Part shown: one piece after another, positions 36,815-46,311 of the stretch | Position numbering within the stretch: position 1 is the stretch's first letter | Layout: every line of letters starts with the position of its first letter | Source of the DNA: a virus | Length of the DNA: 52,286 nucleotides | IMG/VR virus record: IMGVR_UViG_3300046000_009647 | Location: 1 to 52,286 of that record | Direction: 5' to 3' (one strand) | Position numbers and translations under genes: made by a program | The notes under the pieces: model-generated | What the model saw: the letters and a program-made list of their open reading frames with translations, nothing else | Databases searched by the model: none | What the model was told of the DNA's origin: nothing

Positions 36815-38578
36815 TTAGAATAATGCATTCCAAGTTGTCCCATCGTAGTAATATAGAATACTAGCTCCTGCTGATCCTGAAGCTATTATCATACCTTCTA
36901 CGGGAGTTGGTGTTGTTGTTCTTCGTTGTAATATTAGAATATCGTTTAGTCTCGTTGATCCTGATACATCTAAGGTATAGGATGGTGTTGAAGTTCCTAT
37001 ACCTACTCTAGCATCAGATACTGAACCTGAGGATGGGTTACCAGTTGTTGTTGAGTACGATCCGGTTGCAAAAATTATTCCCCCTAAGTTAATTGCATTA
37101 CTTTGTTGTGGAGCTAGGGTTATATTTGTACCTATTATAATATTATTTGAACCTATGCTATTAGATGCTGTACTAGCAAGTCCTACTTGGTACCCCAGTA
37201 GTGTTGTATATGATGCACTTACTGCTAACTGACCTGCAGCATATCCTAAAAAATTACTATTATTTGCATTAACTGCGTAACGGCCGGTGTATTGTCCTAT
37301 AAAGTTTGACCTAGAAGCACTTGTTTCTTGACCTGTTTCTAATCCTAAGAAATTAGAACCCTCAATATTTACTGTATTTCGTCCTGCTCTATTTCCTAGA
37401 AAATTTGAATATCCTATATTGTTTGAAGCCCCACCAGCATTCCATCCCAACATAATTGATGCTGTTACGTTTGTTGTTGAGCTTGCTGGCCCTCCAGGAG
37501 GTGCTGTTGAGTATAGTGTACCTAAGTCAATGTTATTATTATATACTTCTATTGGACTTGTGTTTGGTGCCCAAGAAGCACTTAATGCTTGAGTAGCATA
37601 GGATGCAGTAGTTGAAAATGAAGCTGTTCCAAATAGTGAACCTGTTATTGAACCCGACACATTTAGTGAACCTGTTATTTGAAACTGAGAACCTGAGGCG
37701 AATACTAAATTTCTTCTTGCATTATCTGCCGTACCATTTCCTATAATAAAAGCAGCCTCTGCTGATGATGTTATATTAAACTGACCTTGTACATGTTGGT
37801 AATTACCTAATGCTATTGTTGAATTCCCTTCAGCATGTGAGTGTGATCCTGAAGCTAAGGTGTCATATCCTTCAGCATGGGATTTTTCACCTCTAGCTTC
37901 TGTATTATTTCCTTCAGCATGTGAATAATCTCCTGATGCTGTTGTATAATTTCCCTCAGCATGTGATCCTATTCCGGATGCTAGGGTATATTGTCCTTCG
38001 GCGTGTGAATAATTATTTGATGCAGTTGTAACATTTCCTTCAGCATGTGAGCCTATTCCTGAAGCTATTGTAGAGTCTCCTTCAGCATGAGCTGAAATAT
38101 TAGTTGCTTTGGTATTTGATCCTTGAGCATAAGAAAAATTTCCTGATGCCGTAAGGTTACTACCTTGAGTAAATGAATATAATCCTGTAGGGGTACTAGT
38201 GCCTAAAGTTAAACTTGAAGAATTATATATAAATTTAAAACCAGAATTTCCAGCTAAAACACTACCACTATTATATTGGACTTGTGTATCAGATCCCCCA
38301 GGTTGAGACACACTCATTGTAACTCCTAATGAAGCTGAGGCTAGATATGATAATTGTCCTGTAGTAGGATCATATGTAATTACATTAGCTCTAGAGGTAT
38401 TAGGTAATCCTTTTAAAAAGGTTGAACCTGTAACATTTAATGAACCAGATGTAGAGAGTGAACCTGTTATAATTATATCAATAGGAGTAACTCCATTTAA
38501 AGCATTTATTACTCTTAATAGATGTTCTGAATGGATTATTTGCCCTACTGCAATTCCTGATGTACTTATTGTAGCCAT
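36815..38578 (-). CDS. Tail fibre with YadA-head-like repeats
   Basis: The 587-residue protein has an N-terminal SGIAVGQIIHSEHLLRVI segment, which recurs as the base of fibres. Residues about 150-265 hold eight or so repeats of 14 residues around the core SHAEG (with TTASGNYSHAEG-like spacing), the left-handed roll of trimeric autotransporter heads. A second set, around NFLGxxAG, follows at 380-470. The end (VGIGTSTPSYTLDVSGS and YYYDGTTWN) is typical of trimeric fibre tips. It probably binds host receptors. Confidence 0.82.
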   Translation of the reverse strand: MATISTSGIAVGQIIHSEHLLRVINALNGVTPIDIIITGSLSTSGSLNVTGSTFLKGLPNTSRANVITYDPTTGQLSYLASASLGVTMSVSQPGGSDTQVQYNSGSVLAGNSGFKFIYNSSSLTLGTSTPTGLYSFTQGSNLTASGNFSYAQGSNTKATNISAHAEGDSTIASGIGSHAEGNVTTASNNYSHAEGQYTLASGIGSHAEGNYTTASGDYSHAEGNNTEARGEKSHAEGYDTLASGSHSHAEGNSTIALGNYQHVQGQFNITSSAEAAFIIGNGTADNARRNLVFASGSQFQITGSLNVSGSITGSLFGTASFSTTASYATQALSASWAPNTSPIEVYNNNIDLGTLYSTAPPGGPASSTTNVTASIMLGWNAGGASNNIGYSNFLGNRAGRNTVNIEGSNFLGLETGQETSASRSNFIGQYTGRYAVNANNSNFLGYAAGQLAVSASYTTLLGYQVGLASTASNSIGSNNIIIGTNITLAPQQSNAINLGGIIFATGSYSTTTGNPSSGSVSDARVGIGTSTPSYTLDVSGSTRLNDILILQRRTTTPTPVEGMIIASGSAGASILYYYDGTTWNALF

Positions 38579-38598
38579 TTATAGTAATATATTTTGTA

Positions 38599-38606
38599 AT
38601 AAATAT
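38599..38606 (-). promoter_or_regulatory. Late-promoter-like motif ATATTTAT
   Basis: It lies 20 nt before the fibre gene at 36815-38578 and reads ATATTTATTACAAAAT on the minus strand. Confidence 0.5.
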
Positions 38607-38652
38607 TAAGGAATTATTTAATGGTTTAAGTTTATTAATTTAGAGATAATTT

Positions 38653-39018
38653 TTATATTAAAAATTTCAAAATTGCAAGTACTACTGCAGCACCTAAAAT
38701 ACCACCATAACTTCCCATATGAATATCAACCTGGTCCCATTCAGTACCATATAATTTACTTCTTATCCCCTCTCTAACGCCATTAACAACGTAAGCTCCG
38801 AATCCACCAACGAATAGTTGAAATAGTACTCCAACATCATCTAAGTCAAAAAATAATATTAACACTATTATAGAAGGTACTGTTAATACCAAAGACCAAA
38901 GCAAATGTTTGTAATATGCTCTAGTTATAAATTCAGGTGTTTTTATAAACTTTATATCAGTAAAATATGTTACTATATTTTTTTTAATTATTGGGCAAAT
39001 TGGGCATTGTATTTTCAT
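38653..39018 (-). CDS. Hypothetical membrane protein
   Basis: The 121-residue product has a CPIC pair near the N-terminus, then three hydrophobic segments (about residues 39-57, 66-82 and 103-120), with short basic loops. No family is recognised. It lies between the secreted T9SS-type protein and a tail fibre gene. It may have entered with the host-like genes upstream, or be a phage superinfection or lysis-related protein. Confidence 0.55.
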   Translation of the reverse strand: MKIQCPICPIIKKNIVTYFTDIKFIKTPEFITRAYYKHLLWSLVLTVPSIIVLILFFDLDDVGVLFQLFVGGFGAYVVNGVREGIRSKLYGTEWDQVDIHMGSYGGILGAAVVLAILKFLI

Positions 39019-39030
39019 AATTTTATTTTT

Positions 39031-42000
39031 TTATATTTTTATAAATCTTATTGTTTTGTTATCTAATCTTAGCAAATATAGACCTTTATTTAATGTATTT
39101 GTGTTTACTATAATTGTATTCTCATTGTACTTAGTATACTCTACTTTATATGTTTTTCCTAATATGTTATAAACTTTTAAAATTTTACCCTTGAAGTTTT
39201 TAATGTATAGGTTGTTGTTTGTTGGATTAGGATATACAACTATTTCACTATTTGCTGCTGGGATATTTGTTAATAATAGGTTAGTATAAACTAATTCAAA
39301 TCTATCGTTAAATTCACCTATTTCGCTTGTAAAAGTGTAAGGTAAGTTATGTAGCACACCATTATCTTTTATGTAAACATTATCTATATTATTTAAACTA
39401 TCGATAGATATTGTAAATGTTTCAGCTACTGCTGTTTCATACCCTAATTTAACAACATCGTTTAGGTTATAAGTTCCTCTAGCTTGGATATCATATTTAT
39501 CTCCATTCTCAATAGAATAGAATTTAATTGGTGTTTTAGCTATTAGAATTTTAGCATCAAAACCTTTATTATAAGCTAAAGAAGTGTCATCTCGATATCC
39601 AATTAATTGTTGTGAGAATAGCCCCAAACTTGTTGACATATTCAACCAAACTTTATTAATTTCTTGAGTTCTAAAAAAAGCCACAGCTGTCGTGTTAACA
39701 TAAGCGTTAGACATTAATGAAGGTGTAAAAACTAAATTAGCGTTATTTTCAGCTTCAACAAAGAAACCTTGACAACTTCCAATAACGTTGGTAGGTACTT
39801 TACCACCAAATGTTGCTGCCACACCACCAAGTTTTGTATATCTTGCATAATCATTCACAGAGAAATTAAACATTTCTAACCCAGAATATGATGTACTTAA
39901 TGTGTTAGTATGTGTCCAGAAAAATAGAGTACCTGAAATGTTGGTGATGTTGGCATCAATAAAGTCATTTGAATTGATAGCAGCTGGAAATGGGTTACCA
40001 ATAAGGTTTTTATCATCATTAGTCTCCAATAAATTTGCGCTTAATCCTATTGGAGTTGTAATAACACCTGTGTTTAATTGACCTATGAAATTAACAATTT
40101 CAATTCTAGGATAAGTGCCTGTTGGTATTAAAGATTTTATCATAGAAATATATCCTTTTCCTTTAACCATAATATCACTAGGTAAAACATTTGTCCAAGC
40201 ATCATCATTATCATCTTGACCATCAGGTAGGTTTGATAAAAAGGTGTTTTGGTATCTAGTTTCAATATCAAAAAAGTTAGATGTGTTAAAAGTATAGGTA
40301 TGGTTTGGTTCCCACTTAGTAGCTAGTAGTGAATTTCCAATACTGCAATTTACAGGTGATGACCAATAAGTATAATCATAACGTTTCATTGGTGTAGTTC
40401 GTCTTTCAATATTTATGATACCTGTAGAAATACAAGTAGGTGAAATTGGAATTAAAGATCCACCAGATTTAACTTGTAAAGAACCAAAAGTATCAACGGT
40501 GATAATATCTCCACTAACACTACAATATTCACCAGAAGTGATAATTAAACTAGCTCCACTAGTTACAAATAAATCGCAGCAGTCAATAGATCCATCATTA
40601 GACGTGTCATAGAGTCCGTTAATTACTGCTGTTCTGTTTGATAAGGGAATACCAGCAGACCAAGAACTTCCATCCCAAGTAGTTATTGCACATCCGGCAT
40701 TTATAATATTAATAGTTTGGTTTAAATTATTATATCCTGTTGTTGCTTCAAAAACAATATCTGAATTAGCCAATTTTATACTATATTCAGGTCTTGATTC
40801 TAGATTAGGATCGGCAATGTGTAAATATAAGCTATATTGTCCATCAGGTATGTCTTTTACCAATGATTGAGAAAATGAGTGTGTTGTTCTCCAAAATCTT
40901 GGATCAACGGTTAATAGTTTTTTGTATTCGGTCCCTGAGGTATTTCTAAAAACAAGGTATACATTTTTATTAGATGTTACATTACCGTAACCTGTATTGG
41001 TTATGTTCATAGTAAAATCAATTGTTGTACCTATATTAATAGTTGTTGAATTTAATTGTAATCTATATCCTAGGTTTTTAAGTATTGTATTATAATGACC
41101 AGATGCAATCCAATCATTCCAAGCATTTGGGAAATAATCTCTATTTAAAGTTGAGAAGTTTAAAACATCTAACTCTACAACAGCATTGGCACCAGTAGTT
41201 CGTATTCCACTGTTACATGGATTAATTCCATTTGTTTCACCATTCATAGGTAAATATTGACTAGCGTTACTTATTAGCAAATAATCCGTGGTACCAACAG
41301 GGTTAACACAATTATTAATTTCATAAGTTCCCATATCACCATCTTCATTAAGAAAAGCATCGTTGTAAAATCCAACCCTAGCTAACGGTGTATTTTGGTA
41401 AGCAGTAACATCAGTTAGTAGTGTACTTCCGTACATTTTACGTTTTGCTGTTGCATATCTAACTTGAATAGGTAAGTTGCCAAAATTAGATAACATTGCA
41501 TCAACAACTTCTTTTCTATTTAACCACTGAGTATTACTTATATTTCCTTCATCACCAAATTCAGGACTTCCATCAGTATCACTACTAGTACTACCACCTG
41601 TATAATACCATTCACCATAAACACCAATAAAACCACATTGTACTGATACCATAATGTCTTTATTTAAGTTAATTATAGCAGAAAGTTGTGATATATGGTT
41701 TAATATAGTTTGTTTGTTTGGTTGTACTACTGCATCATAATTGGTAGTGTATGCAGGTCTAACTATTACTTTTAACCCAGCATTTCTTATTCTATTAAAA
41801 TCTGTCTGTACGTTAGTTAGGTACGTTGAATTAATAACACTATTATTACTAATAAATTCACCTAACATCAAATACCTATAGACAACAGTTATTTTATCGG
41901 TACCAGTTCTCCAACCAGTTAATGTTGCTTGATTAATTGGACTATACGTTCCGGAACTACTTACATTCTTTGAATATTTTTGTAATCCTCTTTCAGGGTT

Positions 42001-42090
42001 AGAGAAGTTAGAAGAATCGGTAGTATAGTTAACTGTCTGTGAAAAACTAATGTAAGTTGTTAATAGGAAAAGGAGAATTAGTTGTTTCAT
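39031..42090 (-). CDS. Secreted DUF4874/DUF4832-like protein with T9SS sorting domain
   Basis: The 1019-residue protein begins with a signal peptide (residues 1-18, ending ISFSQ). NPERGLQKYSKNV follows (residues 31-43), then KITVVYRYLMLGEF, LKVIVRPAYT and FIGVYGEWYYTG, the signature of the DUF4874/DUF4832 pair, thought to be a sugar-active barrel. A beta-rich middle follows. The last 75 residues (VVYPNPTNNNLYIKNF, then LKVYNILGK and GLYLLRLDNK) are a type A sorting domain for the type IX secretion system. The start overlaps the stop of the upstream gene. It is host-like cargo in a phage fibre region. Confidence 0.85.
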   Translation of the reverse strand: MKQLILLFLLTTYISFSQTVNYTTDSSNFSNPERGLQKYSKNVSSSGTYSPINQATLTGWRTGTDKITVVYRYLMLGEFISNNSVINSTYLTNVQTDFNRIRNAGLKVIVRPAYTTNYDAVVQPNKQTILNHISQLSAIINLNKDIMVSVQCGFIGVYGEWYYTGGSTSSDTDGSPEFGDEGNISNTQWLNRKEVVDAMLSNFGNLPIQVRYATAKRKMYGSTLLTDVTAYQNTPLARVGFYNDAFLNEDGDMGTYEINNCVNPVGTTDYLLISNASQYLPMNGETNGINPCNSGIRTTGANAVVELDVLNFSTLNRDYFPNAWNDWIASGHYNTILKNLGYRLQLNSTTINIGTTIDFTMNITNTGYGNVTSNKNVYLVFRNTSGTEYKKLLTVDPRFWRTTHSFSQSLVKDIPDGQYSLYLHIADPNLESRPEYSIKLANSDIVFEATTGYNNLNQTINIINAGCAITTWDGSSWSAGIPLSNRTAVINGLYDTSNDGSIDCCDLFVTSGASLIITSGEYCSVSGDIITVDTFGSLQVKSGGSLIPISPTCISTGIINIERRTTPMKRYDYTYWSSPVNCSIGNSLLATKWEPNHTYTFNTSNFFDIETRYQNTFLSNLPDGQDDNDDAWTNVLPSDIMVKGKGYISMIKSLIPTGTYPRIEIVNFIGQLNTGVITTPIGLSANLLETNDDKNLIGNPFPAAINSNDFIDANITNISGTLFFWTHTNTLSTSYSGLEMFNFSVNDYARYTKLGGVAATFGGKVPTNVIGSCQGFFVEAENNANLVFTPSLMSNAYVNTTAVAFFRTQEINKVWLNMSTSLGLFSQQLIGYRDDTSLAYNKGFDAKILIAKTPIKFYSIENGDKYDIQARGTYNLNDVVKLGYETAVAETFTISIDSLNNIDNVYIKDNGVLHNLPYTFTSEIGEFNDRFELVYTNLLLTNIPAANSEIVVYPNPTNNNLYIKNFKGKILKVYNILGKTYKVEYTKYNENTIIVNTNTLNKGLYLLRLDNKTIRFIKI

Positions 42091-42338
42091 AATTTTATAT
42101 ATTTTTTTGTTTTTTTATTAAATTTGAATTTCAAGTATACTTTGTCTGAGTAGTAATATAGCATGTTTTTACTTATTCTAACTGAATTATCGTTTTCTAA
42201 GTATAGGATAGTGTCTTTATATAATAATTTTTTATCAACTATACGTAATGTTTCTTTATTGTATACTACACTTTGCTTATTAATCTTAATTTGAGAAAAA
42301 CAAATTGTACTTAAAAGTAATATTACTATTAATTTCAT
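42087..42338 (-). CDS. Small secreted protein
   Basis: The 83-residue product has a signal peptide (MKLIVILLLSTICFSQ) and a short mature part of alternating strands rich in Lys, Tyr and Leu. It overlaps the 1019-residue protein by ATGA and the upstream gene by a few bases, so all three are translated in series. Both secreted proteins have the same style of signal peptide ending in FSQ, typical of flavobacteria. Function is unknown. Confidence 0.65.
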   Translation of the reverse strand: MKLIVILLLSTICFSQIKINKQSVVYNKETLRIVDKKLLYKDTILYLENDNSVRISKNMLYYYSDKVYLKFKFNKKTKKYIKL

Positions 42339-42697
42339 AGTTTTAAGTTAGATTGTCTGTAGCTAAAATTTGTTATTCCTAAATCTAATATTTTTTGATT
42401 ACACTCTGCTCTAAGTCTATCTCTCTCATCAATTGCTGATTGTGGAATAGGTATACCATCTATACTTATTTTTTCAATGTGTTTTCTTAAAAGGTCTGAG
42501 ATAAGTCCTGTATAATATAAATCTATTTCTAGTGCCTCATCAACAAGGTCTTCCTGAAATACATAATTGCTTTCAAATATCTCTCCATCTGCCCTTAAAT
42601 AATCAACATAAGCCACATACAATGTACTACTTTCATCCATTGGAATAACTTGGCTATTCTCATCAATTATTTTTCCATATTTAGTTCTGTAGTACAT
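42335..42697 (-). CDS. Hypothetical protein of fibre region
   Basis: The 120-residue product opens MYYRTKYGKIIDENSQVIP, has an acidic middle (FQEDLVDEALEIDLYYTG) and a helical end (AIDERDRLRAECNQKILDLG). No family is recognised. It lies 2 nt after the large fibre gene and overlaps the small secreted gene, so it may be a fibre assembly factor. Confidence 0.55.
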   Translation of the reverse strand: MYYRTKYGKIIDENSQVIPMDESSTLYVAYVDYLRADGEIFESNYVFQEDLVDEALEIDLYYTGLISDLLRKHIEKISIDGIPIPQSAIDERDRLRAECNQKILDLGITNFSYRQSNLKL

Positions 42698-42699
42698 AA

Positions 42700-44922
42700 T
42701 TATTGATTTTTTACGTTACCAATTGCGCCACCATCTAAATAACTTGCAATAGCCGCTGTTGCATTATTAGATATCCAAGTTAATAACTGAATTACGCCCG
42801 TTGCATAATTAGGTATGTTTGTTGCTAATGTGTTTGTAGTTGATATACTTGCGCCAGTTGCAATAGTTACCCTTTCAACTGTTACAATATAAGTAGTAGT
42901 TGTTTGCTCAATAGTAATAAAGTAATTGTATTGTGAATCGGTACAAGGGTAAGAACTGCCTAAATCAATTGTTGTAGCTGTTCCACTTGCATCATTATGA
43001 ACAACGTGCATATTAGTACTACTTGATAGTTGACAAACTCCTACAACATCCGTTAATGTTGATGGTTCAACGTTAGTAGGTGCTACAAATTGATTGCCTT
43101 TTGAAATTCCTGAAAAGAAACGTTGTCCTGATACATTAGAATTAAATTGTATTTTTCTAGTAAATACAACTTCTAACCCTGTTAAAATTAATGCATCATT
43201 TCGTCTTGAAAAAGCAAGTATTCCAGGGACGATTGTTGTATTAAAAGATATCATTCCCCTTGTTAATACTCCATTATTTAATAAAGTAAAACTGTTTGCC
43301 ATAATTCTTTCTGAATAACCAAAACCAGAAGATAATCCTGTTGAAACTGTATTAGGGACAAACCAAAAATAATTATCTCGCATTATAGCTTTTTGAATAG
43401 AATCAAAAATTAATGTAGATGTATTTTGTTTATTGTTAAATGTTGTCCAATCTGTTGAACTTAGTATACCACTACTGCTAACACTTGCTGTTGGTAAATT
43501 ATTATAAGTTGTTGCAGTAATTGATCCTGTTACAGTTAAAGAACCAGTTACTCTATGTGTATCAGTAATGGCACTTCCTAAAGTTACTCCAGTACCTGTC
43601 ACTGTAAATTCATCTACACTTGCACTTGATACAGTAAATTGTGTTGGAGAAACTGAAGCTGTTACACTTCCTGTTGCTAGTTGTGATAAATTTAATCCTG
43701 TTATTGCTGAGGCTGGTATTGAGTTTAGATTTGCTCCTGAACCCGAGAATGAACCTGAGAATTGACCACTGAACGATCCTGTGTTTGATAGGAATTGATC
43801 TACTCTATTGGCTGTTACTATTAATGAAGGGATACCTGGTACTACTCCAAAACCTGCTTCAGCATGTAATCTTACATTAGCATCTGGAGAATACCACATT
43901 AATTGAAAATAGTCATTTGCTGCAGCATTAACAAAGAAATTCCATGCTGCTACATAATGTGCTCCATTACCAACTAATTGTATTGATGTTGCAGTATCTG
44001 TTAAATTTGTTCCATTTTTTCTTAACCAAATCCATATTTCATCTGTTCCTGAATCTGTTTTATCTACTTGAGCAGAAAATTGTATATCATATACTCCAGC
44101 ATTTTCTGTTTTAATATAAGTGTTAAAAGGATTTGTTGATCCTGATACTGATACTCCGTTTGTAATGTCTGTTGTATTTAAGGACATTGAACGAGCTGTA
44201 CCCGCTACATTAGTTTGTGTTTGAGTAGAATAAAACGATCCATATGAACCGGTTGCTGTATTAAATCCACCACCACCTGATGTTGAAGAAATAGTTACTT
44301 GTCCTAAACCATTGGTTGGTGATAGTGTTACATTTGGTCCTGCTAGTAATTGTGTTACTCCTCCGTTTAAGGCAGTTGTAGCTATTATTGCATTAGTAGC
44401 CCAACTTGCAGTACCAAATAAAGATCCTGTTATGCCTTGAGTTACGTTTAGAGAGCCTGTTATTACTTGATTTCCTATAAAGGTGTTAGAACCAGTTGTA
44501 GCAAGTGAACTTGTATTTATACTCTGTCCTGGTAAATTAATTAAACCACTTCCATCTCCTCTAAAACTTCCTGTAAAGCTACCTGTGTTATAGCTACTTG
44601 TAAATGAGTTAAATGATGAAGTTGTAACTAGTGAACTTGTGTCTATTGTTTGTGAAGGTGCCCAAGAAGCACTTATTGCAAATGAACTTGATACTGATCT
44701 TGAAGAACTTATAGCAAAAGATGAGCTAGTACTAAATGAACTTGATATAGACTTACTGGCCCAACTAGAAGTACCAAATAAAGAACCAGTAAATCCTTGA
44801 GTTGCAGATATACTTCCAGTTACTCCTAACGAACCTGTAATGAGTGCAGAACCCGTGTATGGAAATACCGATGATGTAGTTTCTTGTTTACCTCTTGAAA
44901 ATTCGTAGAATCCGTTATTCAT
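42700..44922 (-). CDS. Tail fibre with jelly-roll domain
   Basis: The 740-residue protein starts with repeats of the type ITGSLGVTGSISA and SSFAISSS (Ser/Gly/Thr-rich fibre shaft). Residues about 210-375 (FYSTQTQTNVAGTARSMSL to PGIPSLIVTANRV) look like a C1q/TNF-type jelly roll that may bind receptors. Another shaft segment follows, and the last 250 residues form a separate domain (FWFVPNTVSTGLSSGFGYSE onwards). The shaft repeats recur in the genes at 36815 and 45367, so the three could form one fibre assembly. Confidence 0.78.
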   Translation of the reverse strand: MNNGFYEFSRGKQETTSSVFPYTGSALITGSLGVTGSISATQGFTGSLFGTSSWASKSISSSFSTSSSFAISSSRSVSSSFAISASWAPSQTIDTSSLVTTSSFNSFTSSYNTGSFTGSFRGDGSGLINLPGQSINTSSLATTGSNTFIGNQVITGSLNVTQGITGSLFGTASWATNAIIATTALNGGVTQLLAGPNVTLSPTNGLGQVTISSTSGGGGFNTATGSYGSFYSTQTQTNVAGTARSMSLNTTDITNGVSVSGSTNPFNTYIKTENAGVYDIQFSAQVDKTDSGTDEIWIWLRKNGTNLTDTATSIQLVGNGAHYVAAWNFFVNAAANDYFQLMWYSPDANVRLHAEAGFGVVPGIPSLIVTANRVDQFLSNTGSFSGQFSGSFSGSGANLNSIPASAITGLNLSQLATGSVTASVSPTQFTVSSASVDEFTVTGTGVTLGSAITDTHRVTGSLTVTGSITATTYNNLPTASVSSSGILSSTDWTTFNNKQNTSTLIFDSIQKAIMRDNYFWFVPNTVSTGLSSGFGYSERIMANSFTLLNNGVLTRGMISFNTTIVPGILAFSRRNDALILTGLEVVFTRKIQFNSNVSGQRFFSGISKGNQFVAPTNVEPSTLTDVVGVCQLSSSTNMHVVHNDASGTATTIDLGSSYPCTDSQYNYFITIEQTTTTYIVTVERVTIATGASISTTNTLATNIPNYATGVIQLLTWISNNATAAIASYLDGGAIGNVKNQ

Positions 44923-44932
44923 TTATTTTGTT

Positions 44933-45364
44933 TTATGATGGTTGATCGTATGTTCCACCTTCTATAATTATTGATACTTGTGATGGGGCTGTTGAGGATA
45001 GTGCTAATTGTCCTCCTGGAGGTAATATTAACCCTTCAGTAAATTCAAATATAGCTGAGGGTATTGGAGTTTCTTGTGTTATTGCAACATCTGCTGTTAT
45101 ATATTTTGAAGTAAGACAATTGTGTTTATCTCCAATAACATCGTATACGTACAAATCTATTCTTTGGGATGGTGGGGTTTCTCCGATTTTTCCATTGGTA
45201 TTTATTGTTATTTTAGTAATCATGCTACCGTATGTTGAATTATCTGTGTATATATTAGTTACATTACTTGTATTGTATGTGTTATTTTGATTCTCTGTAG
45301 GAAGTGTTCCTAGACTAATTAAAATAGGTATTGCTGTGAATATTGGTTGTCTATTTATTGCCAT
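44933..45364 (-). CDS. Hypothetical fibre-associated protein
   Basis: The 143-residue product is strand-rich, with an N-terminal AINRQPIFTAIPILISLGT, an Asn/Thr-rich segment, and GLILPPGGQLALSSTAPSQV near the end. This layout is seen in small structural proteins with a jelly-roll fold, but no family is certain. It lies between two fibre genes with small gaps. Confidence 0.55.
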   Translation of the reverse strand: MAINRQPIFTAIPILISLGTLPTENQNNTYNTSNVTNIYTDNSTYGSMITKITINTNGKIGETPPSQRIDLYVYDVIGDKHNCLTSKYITADVAITQETPIPSAIFEFTEGLILPPGGQLALSSTAPSQVSIIIEGGTYDQPS

Positions 45365-45366
45365 TT

Positions 45367-45921
45367 TTATATAAAGTTTAAATTATTGTAAATATTAATG
45401 GTTGTGTGTTTACTTTGTTCTAATTCTTGAGCTCGTACTATATATGCATAATCACCACTATTTACTTCTCCTTCGTTTATTTGTTGTACAGTGGCTGCAT
45501 TAAACCCATTTAAGGTATTAGTTTGATTTGAAATTGAAGAACTTATTGCAAAAGATGCACTTTGTGCTTGTTGAGCAAATGAGCTTGAAACAGATATTGA
45601 TGAACTTATTGAAAATAAAGCAGTACCAAATAAAGAACCAGTAAAACTTCCTGTAAAACTTCCTGTGTTGTAAGAAGAAGTAAAAGCATTAAATGACGAA
45701 GTAGTTACCAAAGATCCAGTATTAATCGAACCAGATGGACCTGGTGGCCCTTGTGGTCCTGGAGGACCTTGTGGTCCTGAAGTAATTACTTCTACTACTG
45801 TAGTAATAGGTTGTACTATATTAACTACATTTGGATTAGTAGGATCAGTTACAACTATTTGATTATTAGTTGTATTGACTTCTACAGTATTAGTATTTAA
45901 TGTTATATTTACTTGAGACAT
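45367..45921 (-). CDS. Fibre protein with collagen-like segment
   Basis: The 184-residue product has an N-terminal strand region, a collagen-like GPQGPPGPQGPPGPSG at about residues 49-65, and then the same shaft repeats as the large fibre (SLVTTSSFNAFTSSYNTGSF). The Gly-X-Y repeat should trimerise the protein. It starts in the stop of the upstream gene and may be an adaptor between baseplate and fibres. Confidence 0.75.
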   Translation of the reverse strand: MSQVNITLNTNTVEVNTTNNQIVVTDPTNPNVVNIVQPITTVVEVITSGPQGPPGPQGPPGPSGSINTGSLVTTSSFNAFTSSYNTGSFTGSFTGSLFGTALFSISSSISVSSSFAQQAQSASFAISSSISNQTNTLNGFNAATVQQINEGEVNSGDYAYIVRAQELEQSKHTTINIYNNLNFI

Positions 45922-46310
45922 TATAATGGTCTTGTTGTTTCTCTACTTAAAATAACTTGTCCTTCTAATATACGTGTTGTTATAGGACAGGATCCTACAC
46001 TACCTGAAAATATTTCTAAATCATATCTAGCATTTGGGAAATTTAAAGCCGAAGATGAACATGCTGATATAAAAATTCCAATATATCCTGAGCTAGCACT
46101 ATTCATATTTAATCCTGTTCCATCAGAAGCTAATGAACTTGAAAGAGTTATATAGGTTGTAGGATTATTATCAGCATAGTTGCTTCTAATTTGCATAGCT
46201 GCTCCATACCCTGTTAAATTTATAGCACTACCACTTACATCCTTATATTGCATTTTAAAGTCTACTGTAGTACCTTGTTCTATTGTGAAATTATATAATC
46301 CTGCTGACAT
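45921..46310 (-). CDS. Baseplate or fibre adaptor protein
   Basis: The 129-residue product has IEQGTTVDFKMQYKDVSG near residues 9-26 and LTGYGAAMQIRSNY after it, a pattern found in N-terminal domains of upper baseplate and receptor-binding adaptors. The rest is Ser-rich. It is joined to the collagen-like gene by a one-base stop/start overlap and lies 2 nt from the gp15-like gene. Confidence 0.6.
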   Translation of the reverse strand: MSAGLYNFTIEQGTTVDFKMQYKDVSGSAINLTGYGAAMQIRSNYADNNPTTYITLSSSLASDGTGLNMNSASSGYIGIFISACSSSALNFPNARYDLEIFSGSVGSCPITTRILEGQVILSRETTRPL

Positions 46311-46311
46311 G

